A DNA stretch of 64,000 bases, from the NCBI GenBank assembly GCA_000708835.1, contig DF237056.1:1-64000 (forward strand), given 5' to 3'. The position numbers and the translations under genes are program-made. Within the stretch, counting starts at the first letter, position 1; each line of letters begins with the position of its first letter. Origin of the DNA: Klebsormidium nitens. Taxonomy: Eukaryota; Streptophyta; Klebsormidiophyceae; Klebsormidiales; Klebsormidiaceae. This document shows, piece after piece, positions 45,257 to 58,000 of the stretch. A model generated the notes under the pieces. It had not been told where the DNA came from and ran no database searches. It was given only the letters and a program-made list of their open reading frames with translations.

Positions 45257-48200
45257 TCATCCAAGCCAAGTTACGGTTGAACCATCACCTTCTCCACCCA
45301 CCGCGCTTCGTATGCTTATTTTCTCGCCTGCCCACTTGGAAGCTGCCCTCTCGTACGAAGTCACTTCCTGCTTTCCCAACTTGTGAGTCCCTGCCTTGCC
45401 TTGCTTCCGTCGAATCTGCTCATTCCGCACGGTCGTCCAGAGCGACTCAATCTCTGCTTGTTGGGGAGGTGTGAAGCGGGCGAGGTTGTCAAACGCCAGC
45501 TTGATCAGGATCTCAACGGTCGTTTTAGCCCTGCAACACAAGCGGAAAGAACGTATGCGATCCTTGCACGTGCACGTCTTGGAAACACAAGTTACGCCTT
45601 TCCTTCAAGACTTGCTCCATCTAATACCTGACAAAGTACTGGGAATCTTATATGTTTCGGGTCAAATTTTAAGGAAAGCCTTCAAACACGAGTAGAATCT
45701 GGCGTCCGGGAGCCATCAATTGCCCAGCTAGACAACACATCAGTGACGTCTCGCACTTGATCTCAACAAAACCTGGGAGTAAGAAGGGCAACTGCTTTAC
45801 GAGGTCAAGGGCAGGCAGACAGCATCGAAGGCCAATCTGCGTCTCCATTGAGAACGCTTCCGACCGTCCACATCGCACGCCTTTGTATTCGTCAACTTTT
45901 GCAGAGTCAAACCCTGCTTCTCAGAATTATCGCTACAGTACATCTAATCCCTTTGAAACCTCCGCCCCGCGATCAGATCTCGTGAAAGAAATGTCATTAC
46001 CATGCCTGCTGTCCCTGGAGAGCCTACACTGGTTGGAAAACAAACCTTATCATGAAGTATCCCCCGCTACAAAGTTAGGCAGACACTTTGCTTAACATCT
46101 GAGACGAGAGCCGATAATCACCAGGTCGTTCGCTCTTTCTGGAAAACGCAACCTAGACCTTGCAAATCCTTTCAACAACAAAGACGTCGACTTGGAAAAG
46201 ACGAGTGCATGCGCTTGCCCGGAACCATCTCTTTCGTTCTTCGCACGTCTCAAAGAAGGCACAAAGAGCAAGATCGGAAAGCGTACCATGTGTACTTGTA
46301 CTGGGACTCCGCGGCTCTGAGGCACGCCATCACTGCCGCCCTGCGCCCCGCCAGCAGCCGCCTCCCCTCCGCCTCTTCCCGAGCAAATCGTTCCTCTTCC
46401 TCTCGCTTCCGTTTGGCCTTCTCTTCTTTTCGCCGCACCTCCTTTGGAATCATATCCTCCAGACCAAAAGGATCACTCTCTACCCCCGCTGTCCCTGGAA
46501 GCATTGATTCTAAACCGAACGGGTCATCATCTTCTGGGCTTTCAACTTTTTTCCGCTTCTTCTTCTTCGCCCCTTCTTCCGAGTCCCCTCTCGATACCCC
46601 GGGTTCATCAAGAGCTTCTCGAGGCTCTGAGTTCAAAAGCCCGGGGCCGAAACCTTCTAGAGGTGCTGCGGACGGTTCTGGTAGCGCCTGGCCGTACTCC
46701 AAAAGCGGGGGGCCAGCGGGAAGCTCGTCGCCTTCAGCGTACTGAGGAAGAGCTTCGAGAATTTCCTTGACCTTTCCTACGAGACGGGAAAACTGCAGGG
46801 TCGAGCATGATAAAGTATCAGTCTCGAAATGATTTGTCGGCTGTACCCATGGAAAACCAGCAGTGAGCACGAAAGCAAGGTTGAAGACCTCGAACGGGAT
46901 GCTTGTAAAGGTCGAAAGAGGGGGCATATGCTGCCAGCGGCAGGCCAAAAACCGGCTTTGTTGCACCTGTCTTAAAGAGTGGTGCAAGTGTCTCCTGCCA
47001 GATCAGTGAGTCGAAGAGATTCGTTTTCAGTTTCTGAACAGGGCTGCAAAGCCAAGGTGGGGTGCCAAACGAACCAGGGCCCAGCTCTAGCATGTCTCAT
47101 TGACCACTTACCAGACTTCATTCCTCCAGATCAACGCTTGACAAGAGCAGAATTGAGAAGCGGTGTGACCATGAGAACAGCAGAACCTTCCATACCAGCG
47201 GGGTTGCTTCTGTGGATTTCCCCGCCTGGCCTCACCTGAAACGTGTCGTCAGTGTGGAGCTCGTTTGCCAGGACCGTCTGCAGGAGCCACACCTCCAGCC
47301 TTGCCTGCTGCGCCTCTGAGAAGATCTGCACGGGACACTTGAACGCCGTTACTCCAGGCTCCAACCGACCTAGTCAAGACAAGATTTTCATGGCTGCTAA
47401 AAGAAGGCGCCCCAAAGCCCACAGGTGCCTCTGGCTGAGAACAGCCACTTGAAGTCGCAAAGATCATGCAACACAAAAACCACGCAATTATTCACACCAT
47501 GTCGATTAGTACAGGGGCAACCCCCGAGCTGAAGTGTCCTTCCCGGCATCAAGCACAGTCAAGCTTGCCTTATCAACTGGAGGAGGAGGTATGAAAGGGA
47601 TTGAGCTTGCAGGCGGCAGCAATCATGACAAAAGGGAAAGCACTTGCAAATCCCCAGGCCCTGTTCCTGGGGCCTCTGACTTTGAAGATAAGGTGTCCAA
47701 ACACCAGGGACGCGCATAGTGCACCACTCCGCAGAATCAGCTTATCCACTCACGCTTTTCCTCTCCTCCGCTGCACTGAAAAGCGCCCGGTAGTCTTCTC
47801 TGAGGGCCAGGTCATTGCTGTTGGCAGGCGTCTCCATTGCCCGCTCCAGGATCTCAAAAAACTGCCCCGCATTCCCCCTGTTGACACTACCTGCTTCCAG
47901 AAGCTGCAGCGCCAGCTTCGATGCCTTGCTGAACTTTTTGGCGGTGTCAATGTGCGCAGCAATTTTGGCCATGGCGCTGATCACTGCGTCAGGGCTGGCC
48001 CCCTCCCTCCCTGGTAAAAGATTAGAATCTTTTCTGAGTTCCTTAAGAGCTGAAAAGTTTCTGAAATCAGAACAGCTCCATTCCGAGGGTTACGTGTTGA
48101 ACACTTACCCTGAATTTTCATCAAGACTGGGTTCTGAAGGTCAGCGGATAAGTTCCATTCAAGGCTCTCTTCTCCTTCAACAAATACCTTTGTGGAAGAA

Positions 48201-48420
48201 AAGCGGCAAGAATCAGGAATATAGCAAGGACATGGCCAAGACACTGAAGAGGAACAAAGCTGCAAACAAGACATGCACCTGCTGCACCACCGTCTCCTTT
48301 TGCTTGCGCAGCATCATCTGTCGTTTCCTCCAACAGCGGCACTTTCTGGATCGCCTGGGGCGCCCGTTTTTCCTGTCCATCGCGCTTCCCTGCAGGGGGT
48401 AAGCTGGAGAACAAAGACAT
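45257..48420 (-). CDS. Unrecognised conserved-looking charged protein, model incomplete
   Basis: I do not recognise this protein. Six coding segments are visible: 48279-48420 (MSLFSSLPPAGKRDGQEKRA...), 48109-48187 (VFVEGEESLEWNLSADLQNP...), 47754-48010 (AMAKIAAHIDTAKKFSKASK..., a helical repeat-like region), 47236-47369 (FKCPVQIFSEAQQARLEVWL...), 46296-46792 and 45257-45530. The last two are joined securely in phase, from FSRLVGKVKEILEALPQYAE through twin DDPFGLESML / SDPFGLEDMI motifs, a long K/E/R helix and KLAFDNLARFTPPQQAEIES to TGA 45257. The first two junctions upstream do not fit: exon 1 ends out of phase with exon 2 at its best donor, and exon 3 with exon 4. A small exon or other donors (A|GTGCAG near 47777) may be missing. 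The twin DPFGLE motifs look like short linear docking sites. Intracellular, no signal or membrane span seen. Confidence 0.65.
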
Positions 48421-49032
48421 CCTGAACTTGTTGCAAGCGCTGAAAATTGGTGGCCCCTCAACTGAACTTTAAAGGGGGTAAACACGCTGATGATGATGTT
48501 GCATTCACCAATTGGCAATCAAAGCCATGTCGATGCCGAAACGTTGATGGGGACGTGATATATGCAGTTTCGCCCGCGCACGTACGCGGAGCTCCTTCTT
48601 CCCTACGTACTTATCGTCGAAAAATACCACCTCATGAAATTCCCGTAAAATCATTCGACACTATCGAAATGTCAGAAACATGGATCCCGTATTCGCGGAC
48701 GAATATAACCTGCGAACCCACGAATATGTGCATAGGTATTCCAACATGGGAATTCAACATGCAAGAATGGTCCATCGACAAGCCATACCGTAGTCCAANN
48801 NNNNNNNNNNNNNNNNNNNNNNNNNNNNNNNNNNNNNNNNNNNNNNNNNNNNNNNNNNNNNNNNNNNNNNNNNNNNNNNNNNNNNNNNNNNNNNNNNNNN
48901 NNNNNNNNNNNNNNNNNNNNNNNNNNNNNNNNNNNNNNNNNNNNNNNNNNNNNNNNNNNNNGGCAATTGCTGCAATCTCAAATACATCAGGAGAGCTGAG
49001 CAGTGAGTTGCAAGCGCTCTTGTGAGACAGCC
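48421..49032. promoter_or_regulatory. Divergent promoter spacer containing a gap
   Basis: The spacer lies between divergent start codons and includes a 163-base gap. It should contain both promoters, but no elements can be named. The part left of the gap ends in the MITE terminus TACCGTAGTCCAA. Confidence 0.45.
48799..48961. other. Assembly gap (163 N)
   Basis: Unknown bases. The left edge is TA followed by CCGTAGTCCAA (48788-48798), the exact terminus of the MITE at 23332-23625, so a copy of that family has probably inserted in this promoter. Confidence 0.99.
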
Positions 49033-52000
49033 ATGGCGCAAGCATACGCTGTAAGTGGTACGCAGGGCATCTTTTTCTCACTAGACCAGGTTAATCCCCG
49101 GCCAGCGGCCTCACAAAAAGGAGCGTCCTCTCACTTGCGCTGCAATTGTTCTCTCAGCATTGTGCAACCGTCAGCGAAGAACTCTCCTACCTTGTCTCTC
49201 AGCATCCTACGGAGACGGAATGCAGTGAGAGAAAGCTGTGTGCTAAAAAATCAAGCTCTCTGGCGGTTGCAAAAGATTAGCAAGAGAGCGTCAGTGGTCG
49301 CAGAAGCAGGGGGGGATGCGGAGACCACGACAGCAAGCAGACCGACGGAAGGTCCACCGTCTGCAAAAGAATGTGTGGAAGAGGGGTTGAAACTGTTCCA
49401 GAAAGGGAGGGTGAGCAGGCACTGCTCATTGAAAGAATTCACAAGCAGGTCTTTATTACACCAGTGCATGACAAAACTTAATGTTAGACTGCTTGAGGAA
49501 GTGTTCCAAGTATTCGTCCAGCTTGGTTATCAAGATGGGCCTCAGAAAGTCCCTATTTGCCCTAGACAATGTGTTTCAAGTATTGACAAGTGAAAGTTGG
49601 CCGATGATCCCTCCTGAGTCCTCCAGTCGGCTACATGCTATTTTCTTGTTGCTAGTGCAGGGTAAGATTTGAAGTGTAAGTTGAGGCATCGGCTCATGAG
49701 GCAAGGTCCAGTCTGGAGCTCTCCAGTTGTCTTATCAACTTTTGACTTGTCTAATCTGCACAATCCCCTGAGAACTTTCCTCACGTTCTCCCAAATTGCA
49801 CAACTTGTGTCAATGTGGGCCGTCCGGATGCACTTGAGATGCCGTAGCCCGTCACTTTTGAAAGCAAGTTCAAAGTTCAGGATTAACGACTCCAGTAGAC
49901 TCTTTGTACCACCATGCCCTTTCAAAGGGCCCATTCTCCTCTTAGAACAACTTCAAGCTTCTGAGTATTCCGTTCACTAACATACAACACAATTATGAGG
50001 TCAGCCCTGACTGACCAAAGTGTTGCAGGTTAATCCTCAATAAGTCCTCTGCTCAAGCCATCTTTACGCAACTGCTTTGCAGATTCGAGATGCTCTCAGC
50101 AATTTCGACCGTGCGCTGGACCTGAGCCCCAAAGACGAGGAAGCCCAGGCGGCCCTGTACAACAAGGCCTGCTGTCATGTCCAGAGGGAGGAGTGGGGGC
50201 CTGCTTATGATGCCCTGCGCGTCAGCCTGTCAACCTACAATCTCAAGTTTAGCACCATTTTAAACGATCCCGACATGGCCCCATTCCGAGCGACAAAGGA
50301 GTTCACCAAGCTGAGGAATCAGGTGAGAAGGACGCGATCGAAACATGTTGCGTTTAGGACGATTATATTAGTCCCCATGACTCTTGTGGCGTCCGTGTCC
50401 CTTCATGCTTGCTTCCTTCATCTATGTTGGAGATGAGCTTTGCAGTCTGCATGTTGGCGCTTGGCTATCCACTCTGCCGGAACTGGTATTGAATCATTGG
50501 AAAGGTGGAGCGTTTTGAGTATCAGAATACCGACGTGCCATCTCGCATTCATCTCAAGCCTGTCGACTTGATAGCCAACGAAGCGCCAAGACAGAATCGA
50601 CTTGGGAAAAGGATGCTGTCGTAAAGCTTAACACTGCTTGATTTTTGCGCAGTTGACCTGCCCTTCCACAAGTTAGCAATCGAGTTGCCCCCGAAGCATG
50701 TGTTAATCACCAGAGCAAATCATGTGCTTCCTGACTGTGGTTCGTGACTCGTCGCGCACAGATACATCAAGCATGCATCTACCCACTGGGCAAGAATCTC
50801 TTTTAGAAGAACATGGAAATTCGACTCATTCTATAAGATGGAAACCTCTTGCAGGCTCGTGAGGGGGGGCAGGAGATTGGGCAGGGCTACCGGCGCGACC
50901 TCAAGCTGATCAGCGAGGTCCAGGCGCCTTTTCGGGGAGTTCGCCTTTTCGCCTATGCAGGCCTGAGCGCTGCCGCTGGCATTGCGACGCTGTTCACGAT
51001 TCCACGTCTGATCAACGCTGTCAAAGGCGGAGAGGGCGCGCTGCCACTGCTGCCAGAGTTGCAGGTGAGCCCCTCGCAGCTCATGGATGGATGGAGACGC
51101 ATATTGCAGCTCGGTTCCCAAGAGATTACAAAGATCAAGGATCAGTGGCAGTGTGGTTCGCAGGATCTGCTGTTTGTTACTCGCTGCCCTCCTTGTTCCT
51201 TGCAGACTAATGTTTCCAACTCTGTTTTGGGGAATCTCGAACATCTTCGACTCTGATCGTTGAGCGAGCCAATACTGGCTTGCTTGCATGTGTTTGTCCA
51301 TCCGTCTTGAGAGATAGACTTCCATTCTTGATCGGAACATGCGGCCGAAGCAAGAGAGCGTCTGGAGACCTCGAGAGCGGAGAAGGAGTTCGTAAAGCAA
51401 AAGCAGTGCCTCCATTTGATTTGGAAAATACTACTGTCGCGAGTTAGGGAGACGGACAGAAGAGAAGACGAAAGATCGAAGCATGAGACCCATATCACTT
51501 TTCTCTATAAAGAACTTTAGATCTATGCGGGTGCCATCATGCTTTCCATTGCTCTTTACGGCTGAAACATGTGTAAGGAAGAGATTGTGTTCCGATACAT
51601 CTCGATACTTCAGATCAAGAAAATCAGAGCTCTATTTCCTTACTTTCCGCTACAGAACATTGGGATTGACATCGGCGGCATTGCGGTATTCGTTGCACTG
51701 TTCATCTGGGACAAGCGGAAGGAGAACGAGCAACTAGAGCGGATTGCGCGTGACGAAACTCTGTCGCGGCTACCGCTACGATTGCAGTCCGGCAAGCTGG
51801 TGGAGCTCAGTCAGTTGCGGGAGAACACGCGGCCGGTAAGACATTCGCTCGTGTGCCTTTTGTGAACGTTTGTGCGTTCTTGACTGGATTGTATACGAGG
51901 CTCTCGGCACGTCTTCTATTTTCGGTTTTGACTCGAGCTCAACCGATTGGAGGAGATGTCAACTGGTGAGATGTCAATTGGTGAGAATCTTCGTAAGACT

Positions 52001-53975
52001 CTCCATCCGTTTTACTCGGTTGTGAGATCCACGGGGGCTCGTCAAAAAGTTACTCTGATCGTCGACGTTTGTAATTGTTCGATTTTCGTTGCCCCTTTCA
52101 CCAGGACGCTACTTACTTGGATATTGTATTGATCAACGGACAGGTTGTGGGAATGTAGACAGTGGAATCTGCCTGGCGCGTCTTCGAAAGAAGGCTTGGC
52201 ACATGGAAACCATTCCCCCTTCAGTGGCTACAAATCGCGAAGCCTTTCGAATGTTCGTTTGGCTCTATCACTGAAGTTTCAGTCTGTAAGTCGTAAGTTT
52301 GTGCGATCGGAGGAAGCTGATTCTGCAGCTGCATTTCATCTACCTACCTGACTTGGATGTGTGTGCAACCTTCTGATCAACGGTTGAGTACTCGTTTTTG
52401 AAACATCAGCATCTGCAAGTGGCTCGACCTGCTTCTCCTAATACCTCTCGCCTTTTGGGTTCTGGCCACTCACAGAATCACTGCTTCTAGTGTCGAGAAT
52501 ATCCCTCGCATCATATAGCGGTCGACCCCACGATGTTTATAGTAACATCGTTTGAGTGACTCTCGTTTGGAGAGTGCGTGCTGACACTCATAAGTCAGGG
52601 CATATGCTACGGTGCAGCGTGTCAACGATCCCGGACAGGACTGAAATTCGACAAGAACGAGAGTGCAATTTTTTTGTACATTCTTCGTAGTACTTTGTAG
52701 TCATTTGAGATCGGCTTTCGGACTTTTTGTATCATGCAGTGATACACATCCTCTGCGGTTTCTGCCAAGCGGAAAACCTTTGCAAGCCAAAATGGCTGGT
52801 AATCTAGCACCTATAGTCGTGCGGCAGCTGATCTGCGTTCCTGATCCAAGGAACGATCTTCGAAGCAGTTGCCGCCTACTTCAAAGTGGGATCAGGAACC
52901 AGAAAACATTATTTGAGGGGTGTTGCTGTAATTATCTGCCCGGCGGATGCCTCCAGTCGATGCCGCTCGCCCCTCTTGCCTTGCCGAACACTGCCCCCTA
53001 GCTCGCACATGGATGGAGTAGCCACAGACACACCCGGTTTCGAGTCATCGGCGATACTTTTCCATCATCGAGGTAACCATGTCAAGACTACCGTCCCCCT
53101 GTGTTCCCAACCGGCGCGTTTGAGCACTCCAACGAAGCCACTAGAGCAGCTAGAGATGAAAATTTCAGCTTTTCGTTCCAAGAATCGAATGAGAAAACTG
53201 CTGAAGCATACCTCCCCCTGCAGCTCATCCTGGTGGGCGACAAGGCATCCCTCGAGCGGACTCTCAAAAAGGCCGAGAGGTACCGTACCGAGCTCTTGGC
53301 GCGAGGAGTGCTCATTTGTCCGCTCGCGTGGGGGGCGGGCGCGGAACAGCTGGCGCGCAAGCCAAAAGGTTTCGCGCCCCTTCCCAAGAAAGTCAAGAAA
53401 GCAAGTCCGACGATGGTGAGAAAGACGTTCGCAAGGCGCTTACAGCGGCTTTGAGTGCAGCCTTTGTAAGGCAGGTCGATGAAAACATCAGTTGTTAGTC
53501 CGATGAAGCCAAGTACCTTCTCGAGTGATTGTTGGACGCGTTTCTCGATGGGCAGGGAAGCGAGCTTCCTATGACTTGGCAAGAATTTCAGAGACCCACT
53601 TTCCATTTTTGCCGGCCAGAATTCCGTGCACGTGAAAAGCGTTCGTCTGGCAACCCTTCGTTGCAGACTTGCTCACTCTGACTGGACACCCGTACGCAGG
53701 ACGATTTTGAGAGCCGGCTGAAAGCTCAAACGGCCAAGTCGATTGGCGAAGTCGAGCGGAGATACCGGGCCGAAGTCGTGTCTCCAGCTGAGTGGGAGCA
53801 GTGGGTGCGCGAGCAGCAGTCTGTAGCAAAAGACGTAAAGCCGGGGGAAGATGTATACATTATTTTGCGGTTAGACGGGCGGGTTAGGAGAAGTGGGCGG
53901 GGCATGCCTGACTGGGAAGGTATCCTTGGTGAGCTTCCCGAGTTAGATTCCGTGTTGAGCAAGCTGGAAAGGTAA
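49033..53975 (+). CDS. LPA1-like plastid TPR protein, 6 exons
   Basis: Plant LPA1 and its relatives are chloroplast thylakoid membrane proteins needed for photosystem II accumulation. Exons 49033-49410, 50083-50322, 50855-51064, 51656-51835, 53224-53415, 53700-53975 join in frame to 491 aa. The N-terminal ~85 residues are Ser/Arg-rich with few acids, as in a transit peptide. A TPR region follows (SAKECVEEGLKLFQKGR, DALSNFDRALDLSPKDEEAQ, ALYNKACCHVQREEWGPAYD, ~110-190), then LKFSTILNDPDMAPFRAT, EVQAPFRGVRLFAYAGLSAA with a membrane helix (~233-253), a second helix NIGIDIGGIAVFVALFIWD (~277-295) and DETLSRLPLRL. The C-terminal domain ends GEDVYIILRLDGRVRRSGRG, MPDWEGILGELPELDSVLSK. This order and the C-terminus match the Arabidopsis LPA1-like protein (At4g28740 type). 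The ATG at 49033 is the only one giving a transit peptide. The intron after exon 4 is 1.4 kb and empty. Confidence 0.94.
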
Positions 53976-55014
53976 CCTAGAGTGAGTTGAAGTGAAAGGA
54001 GTCAGTATCTTAGCAACATAATGTGAACTTGTTTTTGGATGCTTCCCAAACCGTCTAAACCGTCACATGCTTCTCGGGTTTGAGGGCCAGACCCTGTTCA
54101 TGTTGTCCTGGCAGCACATCCTTGGTTTCTTGGATACCTCTAATTAAGGGCTGTTTTTCACTGCAAGGGTTGTATATACGCCCTTCCGCGGAGGGGCAAC
54201 TGAAGCGCTTCCGGGATTCGGAAGCTGCATATGCGTGTAACACTGGCATAAATCTACTGTCTACTTGCGATTGCATGATGAGCTAGCCTCGATCGAGCTT
54301 TAGCTTTAACCGTCCGCGTCCTATGCCGCCGCGCGGCACAGCAATTAAGCATGCGCAAGGTGCCTGTAGTATAGTTGATGCATGGTGCATCCGCGTGACA
54401 AACACCGTCCACATATACATCTGGCCGTACGGCCCGCGGCCCAAACCATCATTGATGCATCAGGCTTGGATCGCACAGCTAGTTAACTGCCCCCGCTAGC
54501 GCGTATCCGCAATAATACGCCTGATCTGTCGCGATAGCTGCTTGCATGAAGTGAGTCAATGCAAGCGGTGAGCGCAAGCTGTAATTGCAGCCGCGCGCCC
54601 AGAGCGTGCTTATGAGTCCAACCATTCTGTATACACGCATCGCAAATCGATCCGATAGTATCGATCGCGGTCACTAAAGTCGGCTCACGTCGAAGTGCAC
54701 GACATCTGACTTGCATCATCAGCTGCTATATAAATTAAGCAGATATAGTACCGCTATGCGCGGCAGGCGTCGGACGGCGAGATTTTATATATATGATACG
54801 GGCAGTATCATATTTATTGATCCTGCGTCCGACAGGACTAACCACTCGATCCGTTGACAGGACAGCTAGGGCGCGACATCGGCAAAGCCCGGCGCGCATC
54901 AGTGCCCAATCGGTAAAGGTTGACCGGACTGAGGGTGACATATGACACAAGAAGTTCCCTAAATAGTTGGACATGGCATCCCAAGCGGGACTCGAGCGTG
55001 CGGTAGTGACTTTG
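53976..55014. other. Convergent intergenic region, no gene seen
   Basis: Between the stop codons of the LPA1-like and GT29 genes. AT-rich blocks with TATATATA occur near 54783-54796. No coding region, tRNA or repeat pair is supported. Confidence 0.5.
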
Positions 55015-58000
55015 TCAACGCGTGACAAGCCTTCCTTGGCTTTCAAGCTCCCGGTACAGACTCGCCTCTTCAATCAACGGGTGGAAATTGTACACGTCAA
55101 CTTTCGTAACCTGCATGCACAGAGGATGCGACAATCAATTTGACAATCAGTGGTCCGGGTTCCAGGGCATTTGGATTTGAAAGTACCCACAGATTCCTGC
55201 TCGTCACGACTCAAAGCGGTTCCTTCCTGCCAACGTGCCAAACGCACTGAGCCGGTTCATGAGATACCCAAGTTCGAAAACGTCTTTGATTCCACTTTGG
55301 TACGAAATAGCGTCATTCAAATTCTGCTGGGTTTAGCAAAACAATCATGTTGATGTAAGTTGTCTGGAAGCCAACTTTCTGTACGTCTAATTTAATCAAC
55401 AGAAATCGACCCGGCTGATTAGGCCGGCAAGTGTCCTCCTTCCGTACTTTGCGTCGAAATAAACAAACCAGGGACCATGAAGCTAGTTCCGGCATACTCG
55501 ATAAGTCCTTTGATAATATGGAAGATTAGACGGAGACTAACGTAGTGTCGGATGCGCATTCGCGCCTGATGTAGATTCAAAAGGTTTTCCAACTGCTCTA
55601 GTCGAGACATTAAGCAATTTGCCTGTTCGCTAGTACCTGTTCCAATTTTTCCCTTTTGCTTTGGTTAATCGTCTTTACACCGACAGCTTGGAGATTCTGG
55701 AAGACAGACACGAGAACTGATGCCGAAGGCTGTAAAAGCGGCCCTTGTTTTAATCCGCGTTGCACGCAACCCGTTTTCCTTGTCCGAAGACCACAGGAAT
55801 GCGTACGTTTCAACAAGAGGCTTATTTTTCCAAAGTATTCAGCAGACACAAGTAGGACAGTGGTCAGATCGACCGAGAAGATCAGCCTCCATCATTCAAA
55901 AGCTTTGGAAGATTTGTGATGCGCACCTTTTCGGGCAGAACGTTGAAGTAGTGGAATCGACTGGAGTTGTGACTGCACGAGATCTCTCAGTGGAGTCAGT
56001 CTCGTTTTTGGATGACGGGCGAGAGTAAGAGCAAACAAGCTCCGCACAATAGCAATTTATCTCTGAGGGACTCTGAAACGACGTGTTATCCAAGCTACTT
56101 TATCCATTGCAGAGAAGTGGACGCCGATTTCGAGTTGTTGACACGTCGCATCTTTTTTTCCGAAACGCTGAGCAGCTTGTTCAGGACTTGTTTGGAACGT
56201 ATATCTCAAGGAAAATTTTTGATTCGAGCTCACCAGGAAACCATCAAAAACATGAAGCTTAAAAGATCACACAACGTTCACACACCTTCATGCACATTTT
56301 CGCCCGATCAAACCCACTATTTCAATTGACCGTCAAATCAGAGTCTACATGCAAGCAAGACTACGTTTTGATACGAGAGCTTATCAGCGTACCTGAAGCC
56401 GAATAAATGGACGGAGGAGCAAAAGTGGAGAGCCAGGACCACGCCCGCGAATCCGGTGCTCGGCTTGACCTTCCTGTATCCCAGCCATTCCCTACACCAC
56501 GTAGCGGGAACAAGTCAGACTCAAACAGCGTGGTAAAGATATGCCTTGATGAGCTGTCCACGAGGACAAACTGCCAACTTTTCACGCTTCTTTCGTCCCA
56601 CGTATGCACTCATAGGCCGCGGAATGGGCTTCTTTGAGCAACTTGGAGCAGAAGATTGTTGTCCGCGCCGAGAGTTTCTATTAACGATTCAGTCTGAAAG
56701 CAAAGCACGGGATATCAATCGGTGTTCTGACATCGACTCTCGCTAGATAGCTTGATTTGGAGCTCAGCTTAGAAGCTTTTCGACGAACGGGGCACCTGTA
56801 CGACTATGTGAAAGCAAGGCGAGTGGCTCACCACACGTGGCACCACCACTCAGGGTGAAAGAGGAACGCGGGGCTGGGGCCACGTGGCTGCTGGTGGTGC
56901 AAAAATTTTCGGACGTCGCGTTGGCTGCGGACGGTGTACAGCGCGAGCGTGCCCCGCGCGTGGGGCCAGTGCAGGAAGTCCATGTTCAGGATGCGGATCG
57001 TGGTCTTCCGCCCGACGTGAGTCTCGTACCTGCGGAAACGGAACACTTGCTGGAATCGAGTTCTTGTCTGAGGAAGAGTCCCAAAGTTCAAAGAGATCCG
57101 GGATGAGCGAAAGTGCACATTCCTTCAATTTCTGCCAAAATAGAGCAAGAAAAGAGGAAAAGAAAGTACATTTGGTCAGCAGATGGAGACAGGGTTTGAG
57201 ATCTCTGAAGAGGACCTTCAAACGAAGTGAGCACAGTACCTGCAAGCTGTCTTCCATATTCACGCTAATAACACTCGGCTTACTGGCCTTGCGAGCAACT
57301 TGGCGGAGATCGAAGCGATGTATGAACAGGCTCTCGAAAAGAGTCGTGTCCAGTACTGAACGGGCCAACCAGAGGCGCTGACGTACCCCCGTGTGGGTGC
57401 GGCGTTGAAGCGGATAATTGTGTCGAAGCCGTCGATCTCTGCCCCGTGCGCGTGATCGAGAAGGTCGCCGCTGTTGCCCACCACAGCACAGCGCCTGCGA
57501 AAAGCGGGTGATGTCAGTGATTGCGCATGAAAGCAACCGCCTGCTTCTTTCAAGAGAAAGACTTTCGGGTGTATTGTGAAGGACTTCGAGATGATCCTGT
57601 ACTTGCACCTTGCCGAGGTCTGGTCGCAGCAGCTCCGTGGCTCAAAGGTTGTGACGTCCTCCGAATGAAAATCGAACAGCATAACGCTGTTAGCAACAAA
57701 TCGAACCAGCGGCGACCAGCAGTTTATCACGCAAGCAAAGCGGCTACTCCTTGCATGACCAGGGCGAATGCCAGCATGGATTCGATCCGGCGAGCGCGCT
57801 GCGCAACAACGGAGCGGCAGTTCCTTGAGTCGTCTCATAGGAGAACAGCGCTTCACAAATGTAGCCCAAATTAGGAAGCAGTGGATACTTGACGTCATGC
57901 GCGGACTCACTTGAGAGGAGCGTCTCCAACGGTTCTCTGCTCCGGCCGCCGCAATAGATCATTCTCTGGCAGAATTGCTTTGAGCCTGGCATCCGCTTGC

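Noticed and set aside
49051-49084. Apparent GTAAGT...CTAG intron just after the LPA1-like start
   Set aside because: It would be only about 34 bases and would break the frame; the uninterrupted frame gives a plausible transit peptide.
55656-56028. Plus-strand open frames around 55.7-56.0 kb
   Set aside because: They overlap the minus-strand GT29 exon with the HYFN motif; the GT29 model closes in phase while these have no homology.
57260-57910. 216-codon minus-strand open frame in the GT29 gene
   Set aside because: It reads through introns; the spliced exons 57609-57686 and 57387-57494 give the proper motif L.
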